Positions 8,939-18,729 of a DNA stretch of 35,653 bases are shown here, in pieces (positions within the stretch are counted from its first letter, which is position 1; the number at the start of each line of letters is the position of its first letter). The position numbers and the translations under genes are program-made. This stretch comes from Ilumatobacter sp. Lineage in GTDB: Bacteria; Actinomycetota; Acidimicrobiia; Acidimicrobiales; Ilumatobacteraceae. Below the pieces are notes generated by a model that searched no databases, was not told where the DNA came from, and was given only the letters and a program-made list of their open reading frames with translations. The stretch covers positions 1 through 35,653 of the forward strand of contig NZ_JASJCS010000066.1 in assembly GCF_030065885.1 (NCBI RefSeq), given 5' to 3'.

Positions 8939-9865
8939 TCAGCCGGCTGCACGGGTCGGGATCGTGGTGGGCTGCGCAGCAGCGTCGCTGTCGCGTCGCG
9001 CCCGGAGCATGTCGGTCGTCACGAGCATCAAGGCGATCCAGACCAGTACGAACCCTGCGACCCGGCTCGGCGAGAGCGGTTCGTCGAACGCGAGCCAGCC
9101 CAGCAGGAAGTTGATGATCGGCACCAGGTAGTTCGTCGGGCCGAGCAGTGTGAACGGCACGCGCTTGGCGGCGAACGCGAAGAGCAGCAGCGGGATCGCG
9201 GTGATGGCGCCGGTACCGATCAGGAACGCCCAGTCGGCGCCGGCCGCCTGGTCGGGGATCCCGTCGGCTCGAAGCCAACCGCCGGCCACCAGCGCCACGG
9301 CCGGCAGGACGAGCACGATCAGCTCGCTCGTCAGGCTCTCGACCGGGTCGAGCGGCACTCGTCGCTTCGTCAGGCCGTACCACGACCACGTGGCGGCGAG
9401 CGCGAGAGCGACCCACGGCACCCGGTCGTTGGCGACGGTGAGCACGACGACGGCGACGAGTGCGAACGCCACCGACACCCTCTTGAGCGGCGTCATGCGC
9501 TCGCCGAGGACGACCACGCCGAGCGCCATCGTGCCGAGCGGCGCCAGGAAGTAGCCGAGCGCCGTCTCGATCACCCGGTCGTTCACGACCGCCCAGACGT
9601 ACGTCGTCCAGTTGAGCGTCAGCAGCACCGATGCCAGCACGATCCGGAGTACGGTCGAGCGTTCGGTGAACGCCGCACGCACCGCCTGCCAGCGACCGGT
9701 CACCGACAGGATCGCCACCATGAAGACGGTTGCCGTCGACAACCGCCATCCGATCAGCTCGACGGCGTCGAGACCGGTCAGCTGCTTCCAGTAGATCGTC
9801 AGCAGCCCCCAGATGGTGTAGGCGAGCACCGCAGCCTGGAGACCCCGGAGCTGGTCGTTGCCCAT
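8939..9865 (-). CDS. rarD: RarD-type EamA/DMT-superfamily permease
   Basis: A 308-residue, very hydrophobic protein with about ten transmembrane helices. Its N-terminus, GLQAAVLAYTIWGLLTIYWKQL, and the segments LNWTTYVWAVVNDRVIETALGYF and LLGPTNYLVPIINFLLGWLAF closely follow RarD of the drug/metabolite transporter superfamily. RarD was named for chloramphenicol sensitivity, but its substrate is not established. The ATG at 9865 is supported by the RarD-like N-terminus and by TAGCCT (9874-9879) ending 8 bases upstream. The frame extends far upstream to 10501, but that part overlaps pgl and is not coding. It is divergent from pgl with 37 bases between starts. Confidence 0.88.
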   Translation of the reverse strand: MGNDQLRGLQAAVLAYTIWGLLTIYWKQLTGLDAVELIGWRLSTATVFMVAILSVTGRWQAVRAAFTERSTVLRIVLASVLLTLNWTTYVWAVVNDRVIETALGYFLAPLGTMALGVVVLGERMTPLKRVSVAFALVAVVVLTVANDRVPWVALALAATWSWYGLTKRRVPLDPVESLTSELIVLVLPAVALVAGGWLRADGIPDQAAGADWAFLIGTGAITAIPLLLFAFAAKRVPFTLLGPTNYLVPIINFLLGWLAFDEPLSPSRVAGFVLVWIALMLVTTDMLRARRDSDAAAQPTTIPTRAAG

Positions 9866-9902
9866 CGCGGTGCAGGCTACGACCCGTGCGAGACTTCGCC
9901 CG
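9866..9902. promoter_or_regulatory. very compact divergent promoter region, rarD / pgl
   Basis: Only 37 bases separate the two start codons. Minus-strand TAGCCT (9874-9879) and plus-strand GAGACT (9890-9895, ending 7 bases before the ATG at 9903) are the candidate -10 elements. The -35 regions would therefore have to lie inside the opposite coding sequences. Confidence 0.45.
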
Positions 9903-10559
9903 ATGGAGATCGTCGTCGCCCCGGACCCCAGCGCGGTCGCTGCCGATCTGTTGGCGCGCCGGCTGCGAGACGCCGTGCGGCGGCGCGGATCGGCGTCGCT
10001 CGCCCTGAGCGGCGGGAGCACTGCGCCGCCCATGCTCGCCACCCTGGTCGACGCCGACCTGCCGTGGCGCGTCGTCACGGCCTGGCAGGTCGACGAGCGC
10101 ATCGCACCCGACGGCGACGAGGCCCGCAACGCCGGCCAGCTCGAGGTGCTCCCGTGCCGGGTCGTGCCGATGCCGGTCACGGCGCGCGACCTTCCCGCCG
10201 CCGGTCGGCGATACGCGGCCTCGCTGCCCGAGCGCTTCGACGTCGTGCACCTCGGCCTGGGCGCAGACGGCCACACGGCTTCATGGCCGCCGGGCGACGC
10301 CCGCCCGATCCGATCCGAGTCCGACGTCGAGCTCGTCGACGAGTTCAACGGTTGGCCGCGGATGACGCTCACGCGGCAGGTCGTCAACGGTGCCCGTGGT
10401 CGCGTGGTCTTGACGACCGGGGCCGCGAAGCGGCCGATGGTCGAGCGGTGGCTGCTCGCCGACCCCGACCTGCCGATCGCGGTCGTCCGGCGCAGCGGCA
10501 CGGTGCTCGTCGTGGATGAGGCGGCGGCGCCCGATGTGCCGATCCACGACCGCGATTAG
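9903..10559 (+). CDS. pgl: 6-phosphogluconolactonase
   Basis: Hydrolyses 6-phosphogluconolactone in the oxidative pentose phosphate pathway. The 218-residue protein is slightly short for the family (usually 230-260) but holds its landmarks. These are [15 protein letters not shown] (34-48), [20 protein letters not shown] (61-80) and [16 protein letters not shown] (117-132), the last being the SIS/NagB-like signature. The ATG at 9903 fits the beginning of homology. It lies 10 bases before pgi in the same direction, so the two are co-transcribed. The place usually held by zwf or gnd is instead taken by pgi and treY. Confidence 0.88.
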   Translation: MEIVVAPDPSAVAADLLARRLRDAVRRRGSASLALSGGSTAPPMLATLVDADLPWRVVTAWQVDERIAPDGDEARNAGQLEVLPCRVVPMPVTARDLPAAGRRYAASLPERFDVVHLGLGADGHTASWPPGDARPIRSESDVELVDEFNGWPRMTLTRQVVNGARGRVVLTTGAAKRPMVERWLLADPDLPIAVVRRSGTVLVVDEAAAPDVPIHDRD

Positions 10560-10569
10560 GTTCGCGGGC

Positions 10570-12123
10570 GTGGCCGACACCCCCTCACAACCGACATCGT
10601 CCCTCATCCCTCACGTGCTCGGGCAGACGCTCGGCGAGCTGTTCGCCGCCGACCCAGGGCGCGCCGAACGGTACGTCGTCGTCGCCGGCGACCTCCGCAT
10701 CGACTACTCCAAGCAACCGATCGACGACCGGCTCGTCGCCGCACTGGTCGACGTGGCCGACGCCGCCGGCGTGCCGGCCAGGCGCGATGCGATGTTCGAC
10801 GGTGAGCGGATCAACGTCACGGAGGATCGCTCGGTGCTGCACACCGCCCTCCGAACGCCTCGCGACGCCGTGCTCGTCCAGGACGGCCACGACATCGTGC
10901 CCGACGTCCACGAGGTGCTCGACGCAATGGGTGCGTTCGCGGACCGGATCCGCGCCGACGAGCGGATCACCGACGTCGTCAACATCGGGATCGGAGGTTC
11001 CGACCTCGGCCCGGCGATGGCCGCGCAGGCGCTCGCATCGTTCGGGCATCCCCGGCTGCGGGCGCACTTCGTCTCGAACATCGACGGCGCCGACATCCAC
11101 GAGACCCTGACGCGGCTCGACCCGGCGTCGACCCTGTTCATCGTGGCCTCGAAGACGTTCGGCACGATCGAGACGCTCACCAATGCACGCACCGCTCGCG
11201 ACTGGCTGGTCGACGCCCTGGGCGAGGACGCGGTCGCCGCACACTTCGTGGCGGTCTCGACCAATGCCGAGCGGGTCAGCGAGTTCGGCATCGACACCGC
11301 CAACATGTTCGGGTTCTGGGACTGGGTCGGCGGCCGGTACTCGGTGGACTCGGCGATCGGACTCTCGCTGATGATCCTCATCGGTCCCGAGCGCTTCTCG
11401 GAGTTCCTCGCGGGGTTCCGCATCATGGACGAGCACTTCCGCTCCGCACCGCTCGACCGCAACGCCCCGGTCCTGATGGCGATGATCGGGATCTTGCACG
11501 CCAACGTCCTCGGACGCGCGACGAAGGCCGTGCTGCCCTACGCGCAGGAGCTGTCGCGGTTCGCGGCATACCTGCAGCAGCTCGACATGGAGTCGAACGG
11601 CAAGCGGGTGAGGCTCGACGGCACACCGGTGCCGGGCGACACCGGGCCGATCGTGTGGGGCGAGCCCGGCACCAACGGGCAGCACGCGTTCTACCAGCTG
11701 CTGCACCAGGGAACTCGGGTCGTGCCGGTCGACTTCATCGGGTTCGCGACCCCGAACCACCCCTACCGGAACCACCACGACCTGCTCGTCGCCAACCTGT
11801 TCGCGCAGGCCGAAGCACTGGCGTTCGGCCGGTCCAACGAGGACGAACCGCACCGGCACTTCCCGGGCGACCGGCCGAGCACGATGATCCTCGCCGAGCG
11901 GCTCACGCCGTCGGTGCTCGGTCAGCTGATCGCGCTGTACGAACACATCGTGTTCGTGCAGGGCACGGTGTGGGGCATCAACAGCTTCGACCAGTGGGGC
12001 GTCGAGCTCGGCAAGGAGCTCGCCAACCGCATCACGCCCGAGCTGATCGGCGAACCCGACCCGTCCGCCCACGACACGTCGACGAACGCGGCGATCGCCT
12101 GGTATCGACGTCTGCGGCCATGA
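10570..12123 (+). CDS. pgi: glucose-6-phosphate isomerase
   Basis: Interconverts glucose 6-phosphate and fructose 6-phosphate. The 517-residue protein has the PGI hallmarks [15 protein letters not shown] (near residue 140), [16 protein letters not shown] phosphate binding, [10 protein letters not shown], and the C-terminal signature [17 protein letters not shown] place the start at GTG 10570 (VADTPSQ), 10 bases after pgl's stop; the frame opens earlier only by overlapping pgl. Its TGA overlaps the ATG of treY (ATGA), implying translational coupling and a shared supply of hexose phosphates to the trehalose genes. Confidence 0.95.
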   Translation: MADTPSQPTSSLIPHVLGQTLGELFAADPGRAERYVVVAGDLRIDYSKQPIDDRLVAALVDVADAAGVPARRDAMFDGERINVTEDRSVLHTALRTPRDAVLVQDGHDIVPDVHEVLDAMGAFADRIRADERITDVVNIGIGGSDLGPAMAAQALASFGHPRLRAHFVSNIDGADIHETLTRLDPASTLFIVASKTFGTIETLTNARTARDWLVDALGEDAVAAHFVAVSTNAERVSEFGIDTANMFGFWDWVGGRYSVDSAIGLSLMILIGPERFSEFLAGFRIMDEHFRSAPLDRNAPVLMAMIGILHANVLGRATKAVLPYAQELSRFAAYLQQLDMESNGKRVRLDGTPVPGDTGPIVWGEPGTNGQHAFYQLLHQGTRVVPVDFIGFATPNHPYRNHHDLLVANLFAQAEALAFGRSNEDEPHRHFPGDRPSTMILAERLTPSVLGQLIALYEHIVFVQGTVWGINSFDQWGVELGKELANRITPELIGEPDPSAHDTSTNAAIAWYRRLRP

Positions 12124-14435
12124 CGGTCGCTCCCGTCGCGACGTATCGATTCCAGCTCACCCCCGAGTTCGGGTTCGACGACGTCGCCGCGAAGCTCGAC
12201 CACGTGCAGCGGCTGGGCGCCAGCCACGTCTACCTGCCGCCCGTCGCGCAATCGGTCCCCGAGTCGAGCCATGGCTACGACGTCGTCGACCACACCTCGG
12301 TGCGCGCCGAGTTCGGTGGTGCCGAGGCGTTCGAGCGGCTCCTCGACACGATCGCGGGGCGGGGCATGGCGGCGGTCGTCGACCACGTGCCGAACCACAT
12401 GGCGTCCACCCGCCCGGACCTGAACCCGCACTGGTGGGCGCTCCTGCGAGACGGTCCCGGATCGGCGGCCGACGACTGGTTCGACGTCGACTGGGAGCTG
12501 ACCGGGGGAACGGTCATCCTGCCGGTGCTCGGCGGCGACCTCGACGCCGTCGTGGCCGGCGGTGATCTCGTTCGTGACCGCGAGGACCTGCTGCTCTACG
12601 GCGAACGTCGCCTCCCGGTCGCGGCCGGGACGGGCGACCTCCCGCTCCCCGAGTTGCTCGAGGCACAGCACTACCGGCTGCACAGTTGGCGTCATCCGCA
12701 GCGCAACGTGCGGCGGTTCTTCATGGTCGACGATCTGGTCGCCGTGCGTGTCGAGCACCCGCACGTGGCCGAGGTGGTCGACACGCTGCCCACCCGGTAT
12801 GCGGGTCACCCCGGGTTCGGCGGGGTCCGCGTCGACCACGTCGACGGGCTCGCGGACCCCCAGGGGTACCTGCAGGATCTGCGGAGCCGGATCGGCCACG
12901 ACGTGCTCCTCTACGTCGAGAAGATCGTCGCCCCCGACGAGCGGTTGCCGCCCACCTGGCCGGTCGACGGCACGACGGGATACGAGTTCATGCGGTCGGT
13001 CGACCACGTGCTGCTCGACGCCGGCGCCGAACCGGTCGTCACCGAACGGTGGATCGCCGATGCCGGGGATGACCGCCCCTTCCACGACTACGAGGCCGAG
13101 GCGAGGCGCGAGGTCGTGGCGGGCGGACTCGCGCCGGACTTCGAGCGTCTGGCCAGAGTGGCCGCGCGCGCCCTCGACGGCGGTGATCACCGCCGCGAAC
13201 TGCTGGCGCTGACGACCGACCTGCCCCGCTACCGGACCTACCTGCCCGGCGACCCCGACGCCGAGCGGCTGATCGGCGACATCTCGGACGGCCCGGTGGC
13301 GACTGCGATCCTCGACCCGGCCACGCCGGAGCAACACGAGCTCAGGTCGCGCTGGCAGCAACTGACCGGTCCCGTGATGGCGAAGGGCGCCGAGGACTGC
13401 GCGTTCTACCGGTACCTGCGGCTCGCGTCCGTCTGCGAGGTGGGCGGCGATCCCGGCCGCTTCGGTCGGACGGTTGCCGAGTTCCACGAGGAGAACCTCG
13501 AGCGGTCGGCCGGGCAGCCGCTCGCGATGCTCGCCGGCTCGACCCACGACACGAAGCGCTCCGAGGACGTTCGCGCCCGCTCCGCCGCGCTGACGTGGCG
13601 CGTGCGTGAGCGCCGGCTGCCGCTCGCCGACGGTGGTGTCGGCACGGCGGCCGACTGGGCGGAGGCGTCGCAGCGCTGGGTCAACGACCTGGTCGGCCTG
13701 ACCGGACTCGATGCCGTCACGGTGTCGCTCGGCATCCAGACCGCACTGTGCGCCCCCGGAGTCGGCGTGGATCGGATGGCGGCGTACCTGCTCAAGGCCA
13801 CACGGGAGGCAGGCGTCCGCACGAACTGGGACGACCCGGACGCCGACTTCGAGGCCCGTCTGCGACCGCTCGCCGAGGCACTTCGTGACGACGAGCTCGA
13901 CCGCGCCCTCGCGCTCGACCGCATCGCTCCGGGCATCACGCTCGCGGCGACGACACTGCGGCTCACCTCACCGGGTGTGCCCGACATCTATCAGGGCGCC
14001 GAGTCGTTCACGTATCGGCTCGTCGACCCCGACAACCGCCCGCCGCCCGACTGGGGCACCGTGACGGCCGAGGCGCTGGACGAACGCACTGTCGCGGCGC
14101 TGTGGTCGGCCGACGACCCGGCGGTCAAGGCCTCGCTCGTCCGGACCTTGCTCGACCTGCGGCGCCGTCATCCCGGCGCGTTCGGCAGGAAGGGCTCGTA
14201 CCGGCCGATCGACGCCGGAGAGGGCGTGATCGCCTACGAGCGCGGCGACGAGGTCGTCGTGGCGGTCCGCCGCGGGCTGGCCGCCGTCGATCGACCGTTC
14301 CCGTTCCCAGCCGGCGCCTGGTACGACGTGCTCGACCCGGAGGCGCCGATGTTGAGCGGCACCACCGACGCCGCGTCGATCGTGGGTTCCGGCATCGACC
14401 TCACCCTCCCGATCGCCGTCTTCGAACGCGAGTAG
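12120..14435 (+). CDS. treY: maltooligosyltrehalose synthase
   Basis: Converts the reducing-end alpha-1,4 bond of a maltodextrin to an alpha,alpha-1,1 bond. The 771-residue protein is of normal family length. The TreY N-terminus is clear: [19 protein letters not shown], then [22 protein letters not shown]13 region II appears as GVRVDHVDG, with the likely nucleophile Asp239, and region III as [13 protein letters not shown], with Glu267. [19 protein letters not shown] and [12 protein letters not shown] near the C-terminus are also typical. The ATG at 12120 overlaps the pgi stop. The partner gene treZ is not next in line but converges from the other strand, 197 bases away, a layout less common than treXYZ in one operon. 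Confidence 0.95.
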   Translation: MTVAPVATYRFQLTPEFGFDDVAAKLDHVQRLGASHVYLPPVAQSVPESSHGYDVVDHTSVRAEFGGAEAFERLLDTIAGRGMAAVVDHVPNHMASTRPDLNPHWWALLRDGPGSAADDWFDVDWELTGGTVILPVLGGDLDAVVAGGDLVRDREDLLLYGERRLPVAAGTGDLPLPELLEAQHYRLHSWRHPQRNVRRFFMVDDLVAVRVEHPHVAEVVDTLPTRYAGHPGFGGVRVDHVDGLADPQGYLQDLRSRIGHDVLLYVEKIVAPDERLPPTWPVDGTTGYEFMRSVDHVLLDAGAEPVVTERWIADAGDDRPFHDYEAEARREVVAGGLAPDFERLARVAARALDGGDHRRELLALTTDLPRYRTYLPGDPDAERLIGDISDGPVATAILDPATPEQHELRSRWQQLTGPVMAKGAEDCAFYRYLRLASVCEVGGDPGRFGRTVAEFHEENLERSAGQPLAMLAGSTHDTKRSEDVRARSAALTWRVRERRLPLADGGVGTAADWAEASQRWVNDLVGLTGLDAVTVSLGIQTALCAPGVGVDRMAAYLLKATREAGVRTNWDDPDADFEARLRPLAEALRDDELDRALALDRIAPGITLAATTLRLTSPGVPDIYQGAESFTYRLVDPDNRPPPDWGTVTAEALDERTVAALWSADDPAVKASLVRTLLDLRRRHPGAFGRKGSYRPIDAGEGVIAYERGDEVVVAVRRGLAAVDRPFPFPAGAWYDVLDPEAPMLSGTTDAASIVGSGIDLTLPIAVFERE

Positions 14436-14632
14436 TACGGAGCGGCGGCCCGCCGGTCCGAGACGCTCCGGTGGGGTCCAGTCGGCGGGTCGACCATTCA
14501 GGTTGCCTGCGCAACGGGGTGAGCGACCTGTGAGGGCAACCCAGGTGGAGGCGCCGGCGACGCTGCCGACGAACCCGAGCTTCTCCGATGAGGCCGAGAT
14601 GCTGTGCAGAACGATGCCGGTACGGCGCCTGA

Positions 14633-16429
14633 TCAGGCGACGACCAGAGCCACTGACCATGGCGCGAGCGACAGCGAGCCGTCGGTGAGCGCCGTCGCGG
14701 CGTCCCCGCCCCAGGCTTCGGCGTCGGATGCGAACACCAGTGATCCGTCGACGTCGAGCGCGGCAGGGGTGTCCGACTCGTTGATAGCGAGCGCCGTGGT
14801 CACGTCAGCCAGGGTGCGACGCACGATGACCGAACCCTCCACCAACTCGACCTGCTGGACGGCCCCTGGGTCGGCGATCGGGGCGACCTCGCGGCGCAGG
14901 CGCAGCAGCTCGGTGTACATCGCCAGCAGCTGAGCGTGTGCCGTGCCGGGCGCGGCGACCGACGGGTCGAGCTTGGCCGACTCGAACGTCGCGGGGTCGC
15001 CCGGCACCGGGTATCCCTCCGACCAGTCGGCGTCGGGGAACTCGGCCTTGCGGCCCTCGTTGGTGGCGCGCAGCAGTTCGGCGTCGGTGTGGTCGACGAA
15101 GAACGGGAACGGCCCCAGCTCGCCGTACTCCTCGCCCTGGAACAGCATCGGCGTGTACGGCGACAGCAGCACCGCCGACGGGGCGAAGCGGCGCTGCGCG
15201 GCGGTGACGTGATGGTCGGGTCGCTCGCCGTGCGGGCGGTTGCCGACCTGGTCGTGGTTCTGCGTGTGCGCGACGAAGCGGTTCGGCGCAGCCTCGTCGA
15301 CCGGCCGGCCGTGCCGTCGGCCGCGAGCGACCGAGAACTGGCCGCGGAACTTCCAGCGGTGCCTGATCGTGTCGGCCAGCTCGGCCGGTGTGCCGTCGTA
15401 GTCGGCGTAGTAGCCCTCGCGATCGCCGGTCATCGCCACCCGCAGGTTGTGGTGCACGTCGTCGCACCACACGGCGTCGAAGCCGTAGCCGTGGCGGTCG
15501 GGCCCAGCCAGCTGGCGCGGATCGTTGTCGGAGGTCTCGCCGATCAGCACGATCCGGCGCCGCGACGCGGCCGCGGCCTCACGTGCCGCACGACAGATCT
15601 GCTCCCAGAACGGGTTCGCCGTCGTGTCGAACACCGCGTGCACGGCGTCGAGCCGGAACCCGTCGACGTGGAAGTCGCGCACCCAGCGGGCTGCGTTGCC
15701 GACGTAGAAGTCGCGCACGCCGTCGCTGTCGGGCTCGGAGACGTTCATCGCCGGCGCCCACGTCGTGGTGTACGCCGTGCTGAAGTAGGGCCCGAACTCG
15801 CCCATGTGGTTGCCCTCGGGGCCGACGTGGTTGTAGACGACGTCGAGGATCACGGCCAGCCCGTGAGCGTGCGCGGCGTCTACGAAGTGGGCGAGCGCCT
15901 CGGGGCCGCCGTACGACGCCTGCACGGCGTACGGGTAGACGCCGTCGTAGCCCCAGTTGCGGTCGCCGGGGAACGCGTTGACCGGCATCAGCTCGATCGT
16001 GGTGACGCCGAGAGCGGCCAGCCGGGGCAGCTCGGCGATTGCGGAATCGAGCGTGCCCTCGGGCGTGAACGTGCCGACGTGCAGCTCGTAGAGCACGATG
16101 CCGTCGAGACCGCGACCGCGCCACTCGGCGTCGGTCCAGTCGAACCGGCGCGGGTCGACGACGGCGGATGCGCCGTGGACGCCGTCGGGCTGCCACCCGG
16201 AAGCCGGGTCGGGGAGCGGCGGACCACCGTCGATCGAGTACGTGTACCGGTCGCCGTGACCGACCGCTGCGACGTCGGCTTGCCAGTAGCCGCCGTCGAC
16301 GCGGTCGAGCGCGACGGTGATCGCCGCCCGGCCGGCAGGCTCGACGGCGAGCGTCGCGCTCGACGCAGCCGGCGCCCAGACGTTGAACCGCGTGCCGTCC
16401 GCCATGACGGCGGCGCCGTGGCCGGTCAC
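14633..16429 (-). CDS. treZ: maltooligosyltrehalose trehalohydrolase
   Basis: Cleaves trehalose from the end of maltooligosyltrehalose. The 598-residue protein has an N-terminal CBM48-like domain (about 5-95) and a GH13 barrel. Key motifs are WGYDGVYPYAVQASYGGPEA, VYNHVGPEGNHMGEF, FHVDGFRLDAVHAV with nucleophile Asp261, LIGETSDNDPRQL with acid Glu298, and TQNHDQVGNRPHGER. I use the GTG at 16429 because it overlaps the glgX stop as GTGA, the coupling pattern seen elsewhere in the window. An ATG at 16405 is an alternative that costs eight residues. The 197-base gap to treY (14436-14632) shows no gene, only small dyads such as GTTGC-CTGC-GCAAC. Confidence 0.94.
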   Translation of the reverse strand: MTGHGAAVMADGTRFNVWAPAASSATLAVEPAGRAAITVALDRVDGGYWQADVAAVGHGDRYTYSIDGGPPLPDPASGWQPDGVHGASAVVDPRRFDWTDAEWRGRGLDGIVLYELHVGTFTPEGTLDSAIAELPRLAALGVTTIELMPVNAFPGDRNWGYDGVYPYAVQASYGGPEALAHFVDAAHAHGLAVILDVVYNHVGPEGNHMGEFGPYFSTAYTTTWAPAMNVSEPDSDGVRDFYVGNAARWVRDFHVDGFRLDAVHAVFDTTANPFWEQICRAAREAAAASRRRIVLIGETSDNDPRQLAGPDRHGYGFDAVWCDDVHHNLRVAMTGDREGYYADYDGTPAELADTIRHRWKFRGQFSVARGRRHGRPVDEAAPNRFVAHTQNHDQVGNRPHGERPDHHVTAAQRRFAPSAVLLSPYTPMLFQGEEYGELGPFPFFVDHTDAELLRATNEGRKAEFPDADWSEGYPVPGDPATFESAKLDPSVAAPGTAHAQLLAMYTELLRLRREVAPIADPGAVQQVELVEGSVIVRRTLADVTTALAINESDTPAALDVDGSLVFASDAEAWGGDAATALTDGSLSLAPWSVALVVA

Positions 16430-18624
16430 GCCGTCGAACCGCCGGTGCGGCCGGCCGCCGGGTGGGTCGGTACCGGTACGTCGTCGGTCTGCCGGAGCAG
16501 CACCAGCGAGCGACTCGTGACGTCGATCGCACTGCCGGCGGCGCAGTAGTGCGAGGGCCGCTCGGGTGTGCCGGCGTCGGGGTCGGCGCTGTCGACTTCG
16601 ACGATCCAGTGCTCGGCCCACCGTGCATCGGGCAGCTGCCACTCGAGATCGATCTCACTGGCGTTGAACAGGACGAGGAACGTGTCGTCGACGATCCGTC
16701 CGCCGAACGGGTCGCGCGCCCGGATCGCCTGTCCGTTGATGAACACGCCAACCGACTTGGCGTGGCCCGACTCCCAGTCGTCGTCGTTCATCTCCTCGCC
16801 GTCGGGGCGGAGCCAGGCCATGTCGTCGATGCCCCGGATCTGGTGGCCCTGGAACCAGCGGCGCCGCCGGAACACCGGATGGTCGCGCTGGATGCCGACC
16901 AGCCGCTTGACCCACTCGTGGAGCTCGTCGTCGACGTTGTCCCAGTCGTGCCACGAGAGCTCGCTGTCCTGGCAGTACGCGTTGTTGTTGCCATCCTGCG
17001 TGCGGCCGATCTCGTCGCCGCCCGACAGCATCGGCACACCCTGCGACAGCAGCAGCGTCGCGATGAAGTTGCGCCGTTGCCGGGCGCGCAGCTCGAGGAT
17101 CTCGGGGTCGTCGGTCGGGCCCTCGACGCCGTGGTTCCACGACCGGTTGTGGGACTCGCCGTCCTGGTTGGCCTCGCCGTTCGCCTCGTTGTGCTTCTCG
17201 TTGTACGACACGAGGTCGTTCAGCGTGAAGCCGTCGTGGCAGGTGACGAAGTTGACCGACGCCATCGGCTTGCGGGTGTCGGCCTCGTACAGGTCGGAGC
17301 TCCCCGTGAAGCGGTAGCCGAACTCCGCCAGCGTCGCCGGCTCGCCACGCCAGAAGTCGCGGATCGTGTCGCGGTACTTGCCGTTCCACTCCGACCAGTG
17401 CGGCGGGAACTTGCCGACCTGGTAGCCGCCCTCGCCGACGTCCCAGGGTTCGGCGATCAGCTTGACCTGCGAGATCAGCGGGTCCTGCTGGACGATGTCG
17501 AAGAACGCCGACAGCCGGTCGACCTCGTACAGCTCGCGGGCGAGCGCCGAGGCGAGGTCGAACCGGAAGCCGTCGACGTGCATCTCGAGGTGCCAGTAGC
17601 GGAGGCTGTCCATGATCAGCTGCAGCACGTGCGGGTGGCGCATGTTCATGCTGTTGCCGGTGCCGGTGAAGTCGAGGTAGTGCCGTGCGTCGCCGTCGAC
17701 GAGCCGGTAGTACGCCTGGTTGTCGATGCCGCGCATCGACAGCGTCGGGCCGAGGTGGTTGCCCTCGGCCGTGTGGTTGTAGACGACGTCGAGGATCACC
17801 TCGATGCCCGAGCTGTGCAGGGCCTTCACCATCGCCTTGAACTCCTGCACCTGCCCGAGCACGTCGCGCGACGCGTAGTCGTTGTGCGGGCTGAGGTAGG
17901 CGATGGAGTTGTAGCCCCAGTAGTTGCGCAGACCGAGCTCGACGAGTCGGTGGTCGTGCACGAACTGGTGGACCGGCATCAGCTCGATCGCCGTGACGCC
18001 GAGGTCGACGAGGTGCTCGATCACGGCCGGGTGGGCGATGCCCGAGTACGTGCCACGCAGCTCGTCGGGCACGCCGGGATGCCGCATCGTCATCCCCTTG
18101 ACATGTGCCTCGTAGATGACCGTCTCGTGCATCGGCGTGTTCGGTGGCCGGTCGTTGCCCCACTCGAAGTAGGGGTCGCTGACGACGGCCAACGGCACAT
18201 GAGGCGCCGAGTCGTCGACGTTCGGCTTGTCGTGGTCGGCGAACTCGTAGCCGAAGCACGCCGGCGACCAGTCGACCTCACCCTCGATCGTCTTGGCGTA
18301 CGGGTCGAGCAGCAGCTTGCTGGCGTTGCACCACAGGCCGAGCGCAGGGTCCCAGGGGCCGTGCACGCGCCAGCCGTAGTGCTGTCCGGGCCGGACGTCG
18401 GGCAGGTAGACGTGCCAGATGTGACCGTCGACCTCGTTGACCTCGACGCGGACCTCGTCACGGCGACCGTCGGGGGTGGTGTCGCCGAGCAGGCACAGCT
18501 CGACCCCTTCGGCGACGCTGGAGAAGATCGAGAAGTTCGTCCCCGTCCCGTCGTAGGACGCGCCGAGGGGGTAGGGCGCGCCGACCCACTGCCGGTGCGA
18601 TGTCTGCTGAGCGTCACTGGACAC
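16426..18624 (-). CDS. glgX: glycogen debranching enzyme (GlgX/TreX type)
   Basis: Hydrolyses alpha-1,6 branches of glycogen, giving the linear maltodextrins used by TreY. The 732-residue protein has an N-terminal CBM48 domain (YPLGASYDGTGTNFSIFS), then a GH13 barrel. Its motifs are DVVYNHTAEGNHLGPTLS, MHVDGFRFDLASALA (nucleophile Asp), LIAEPWDVGEGGYQVG (acid Glu) and FVTCHDGFTLNDLV. LSGGDEIGRTQDGNNNAYCQD is diagnostic of GlgX/TreX. I start at GTG 18624 because CAGAAT (18631-18636) ends 6 bases upstream; the frame stays open to a GTG at 18660. It overlaps treZ (GTGA), forming a two-gene glycogen-to-trehalose operon. Confidence 0.95.
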   Translation of the reverse strand: MSSDAQQTSHRQWVGAPYPLGASYDGTGTNFSIFSSVAEGVELCLLGDTTPDGRRDEVRVEVNEVDGHIWHVYLPDVRPGQHYGWRVHGPWDPALGLWCNASKLLLDPYAKTIEGEVDWSPACFGYEFADHDKPNVDDSAPHVPLAVVSDPYFEWGNDRPPNTPMHETVIYEAHVKGMTMRHPGVPDELRGTYSGIAHPAVIEHLVDLGVTAIELMPVHQFVHDHRLVELGLRNYWGYNSIAYLSPHNDYASRDVLGQVQEFKAMVKALHSSGIEVILDVVYNHTAEGNHLGPTLSMRGIDNQAYYRLVDGDARHYLDFTGTGNSMNMRHPHVLQLIMDSLRYWHLEMHVDGFRFDLASALARELYEVDRLSAFFDIVQQDPLISQVKLIAEPWDVGEGGYQVGKFPPHWSEWNGKYRDTIRDFWRGEPATLAEFGYRFTGSSDLYEADTRKPMASVNFVTCHDGFTLNDLVSYNEKHNEANGEANQDGESHNRSWNHGVEGPTDDPEILELRARQRRNFIATLLLSQGVPMLSGGDEIGRTQDGNNNAYCQDSELSWHDWDNVDDELHEWVKRLVGIQRDHPVFRRRRWFQGHQIRGIDDMAWLRPDGEEMNDDDWESGHAKSVGVFINGQAIRARDPFGGRIVDDTFLVLFNASEIDLEWQLPDARWAEHWIVEVDSADPDAGTPERPSHYCAAGSAIDVTSRSLVLLRQTDDVPVPTHPAAGRTGGSTA

Positions 18625-18630
18625 CGCGCC

Positions 18631-18651
18631 ATTCTGCCGCAAACGCTTACA
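18631..18651 (-). promoter_or_regulatory. glgX -10 hexamer with overlapping LacI-operator-like site
   Basis: CAGAAT (18631-18636, minus strand) ends 6 bases before the GTG of glgX. Immediately upstream, TGTAAGCGTTTGCG (18638-18651, minus strand) resembles operators of LacI-family regulators, which have a central CG flanked by AA/TT. It is only partly symmetric (4 of 7 pairs), and no LacI gene lies in the window. Confidence 0.3.
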
Positions 18652-18729
18652 TCCGCCCACCGGAGTAGCCGGAAGCGATCGACTGTGCAGCGGGGGCCTG
18701 ACCGTGAGCGATAGCCGGGTTGACGGTGC

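Noticed and set aside
10585..12072. 495-codon minus-strand frame
   Set aside because: It is antisense to pgi; no recognisable domain and an antisense-type composition.
11922..13547. 541-codon minus-strand frame
   Set aside because: It is antisense to the end of pgi and most of treY; no domain.
14436..14632. Possible small gene between treY and treZ
   Set aside because: The only frames are short or run into treZ antisense; no start signal or recognisable product.
16462..18714. 750-codon plus-strand frame
   Set aside because: It is exactly antisense to glgX, whose catalytic motifs are intact; the product shows no domain.
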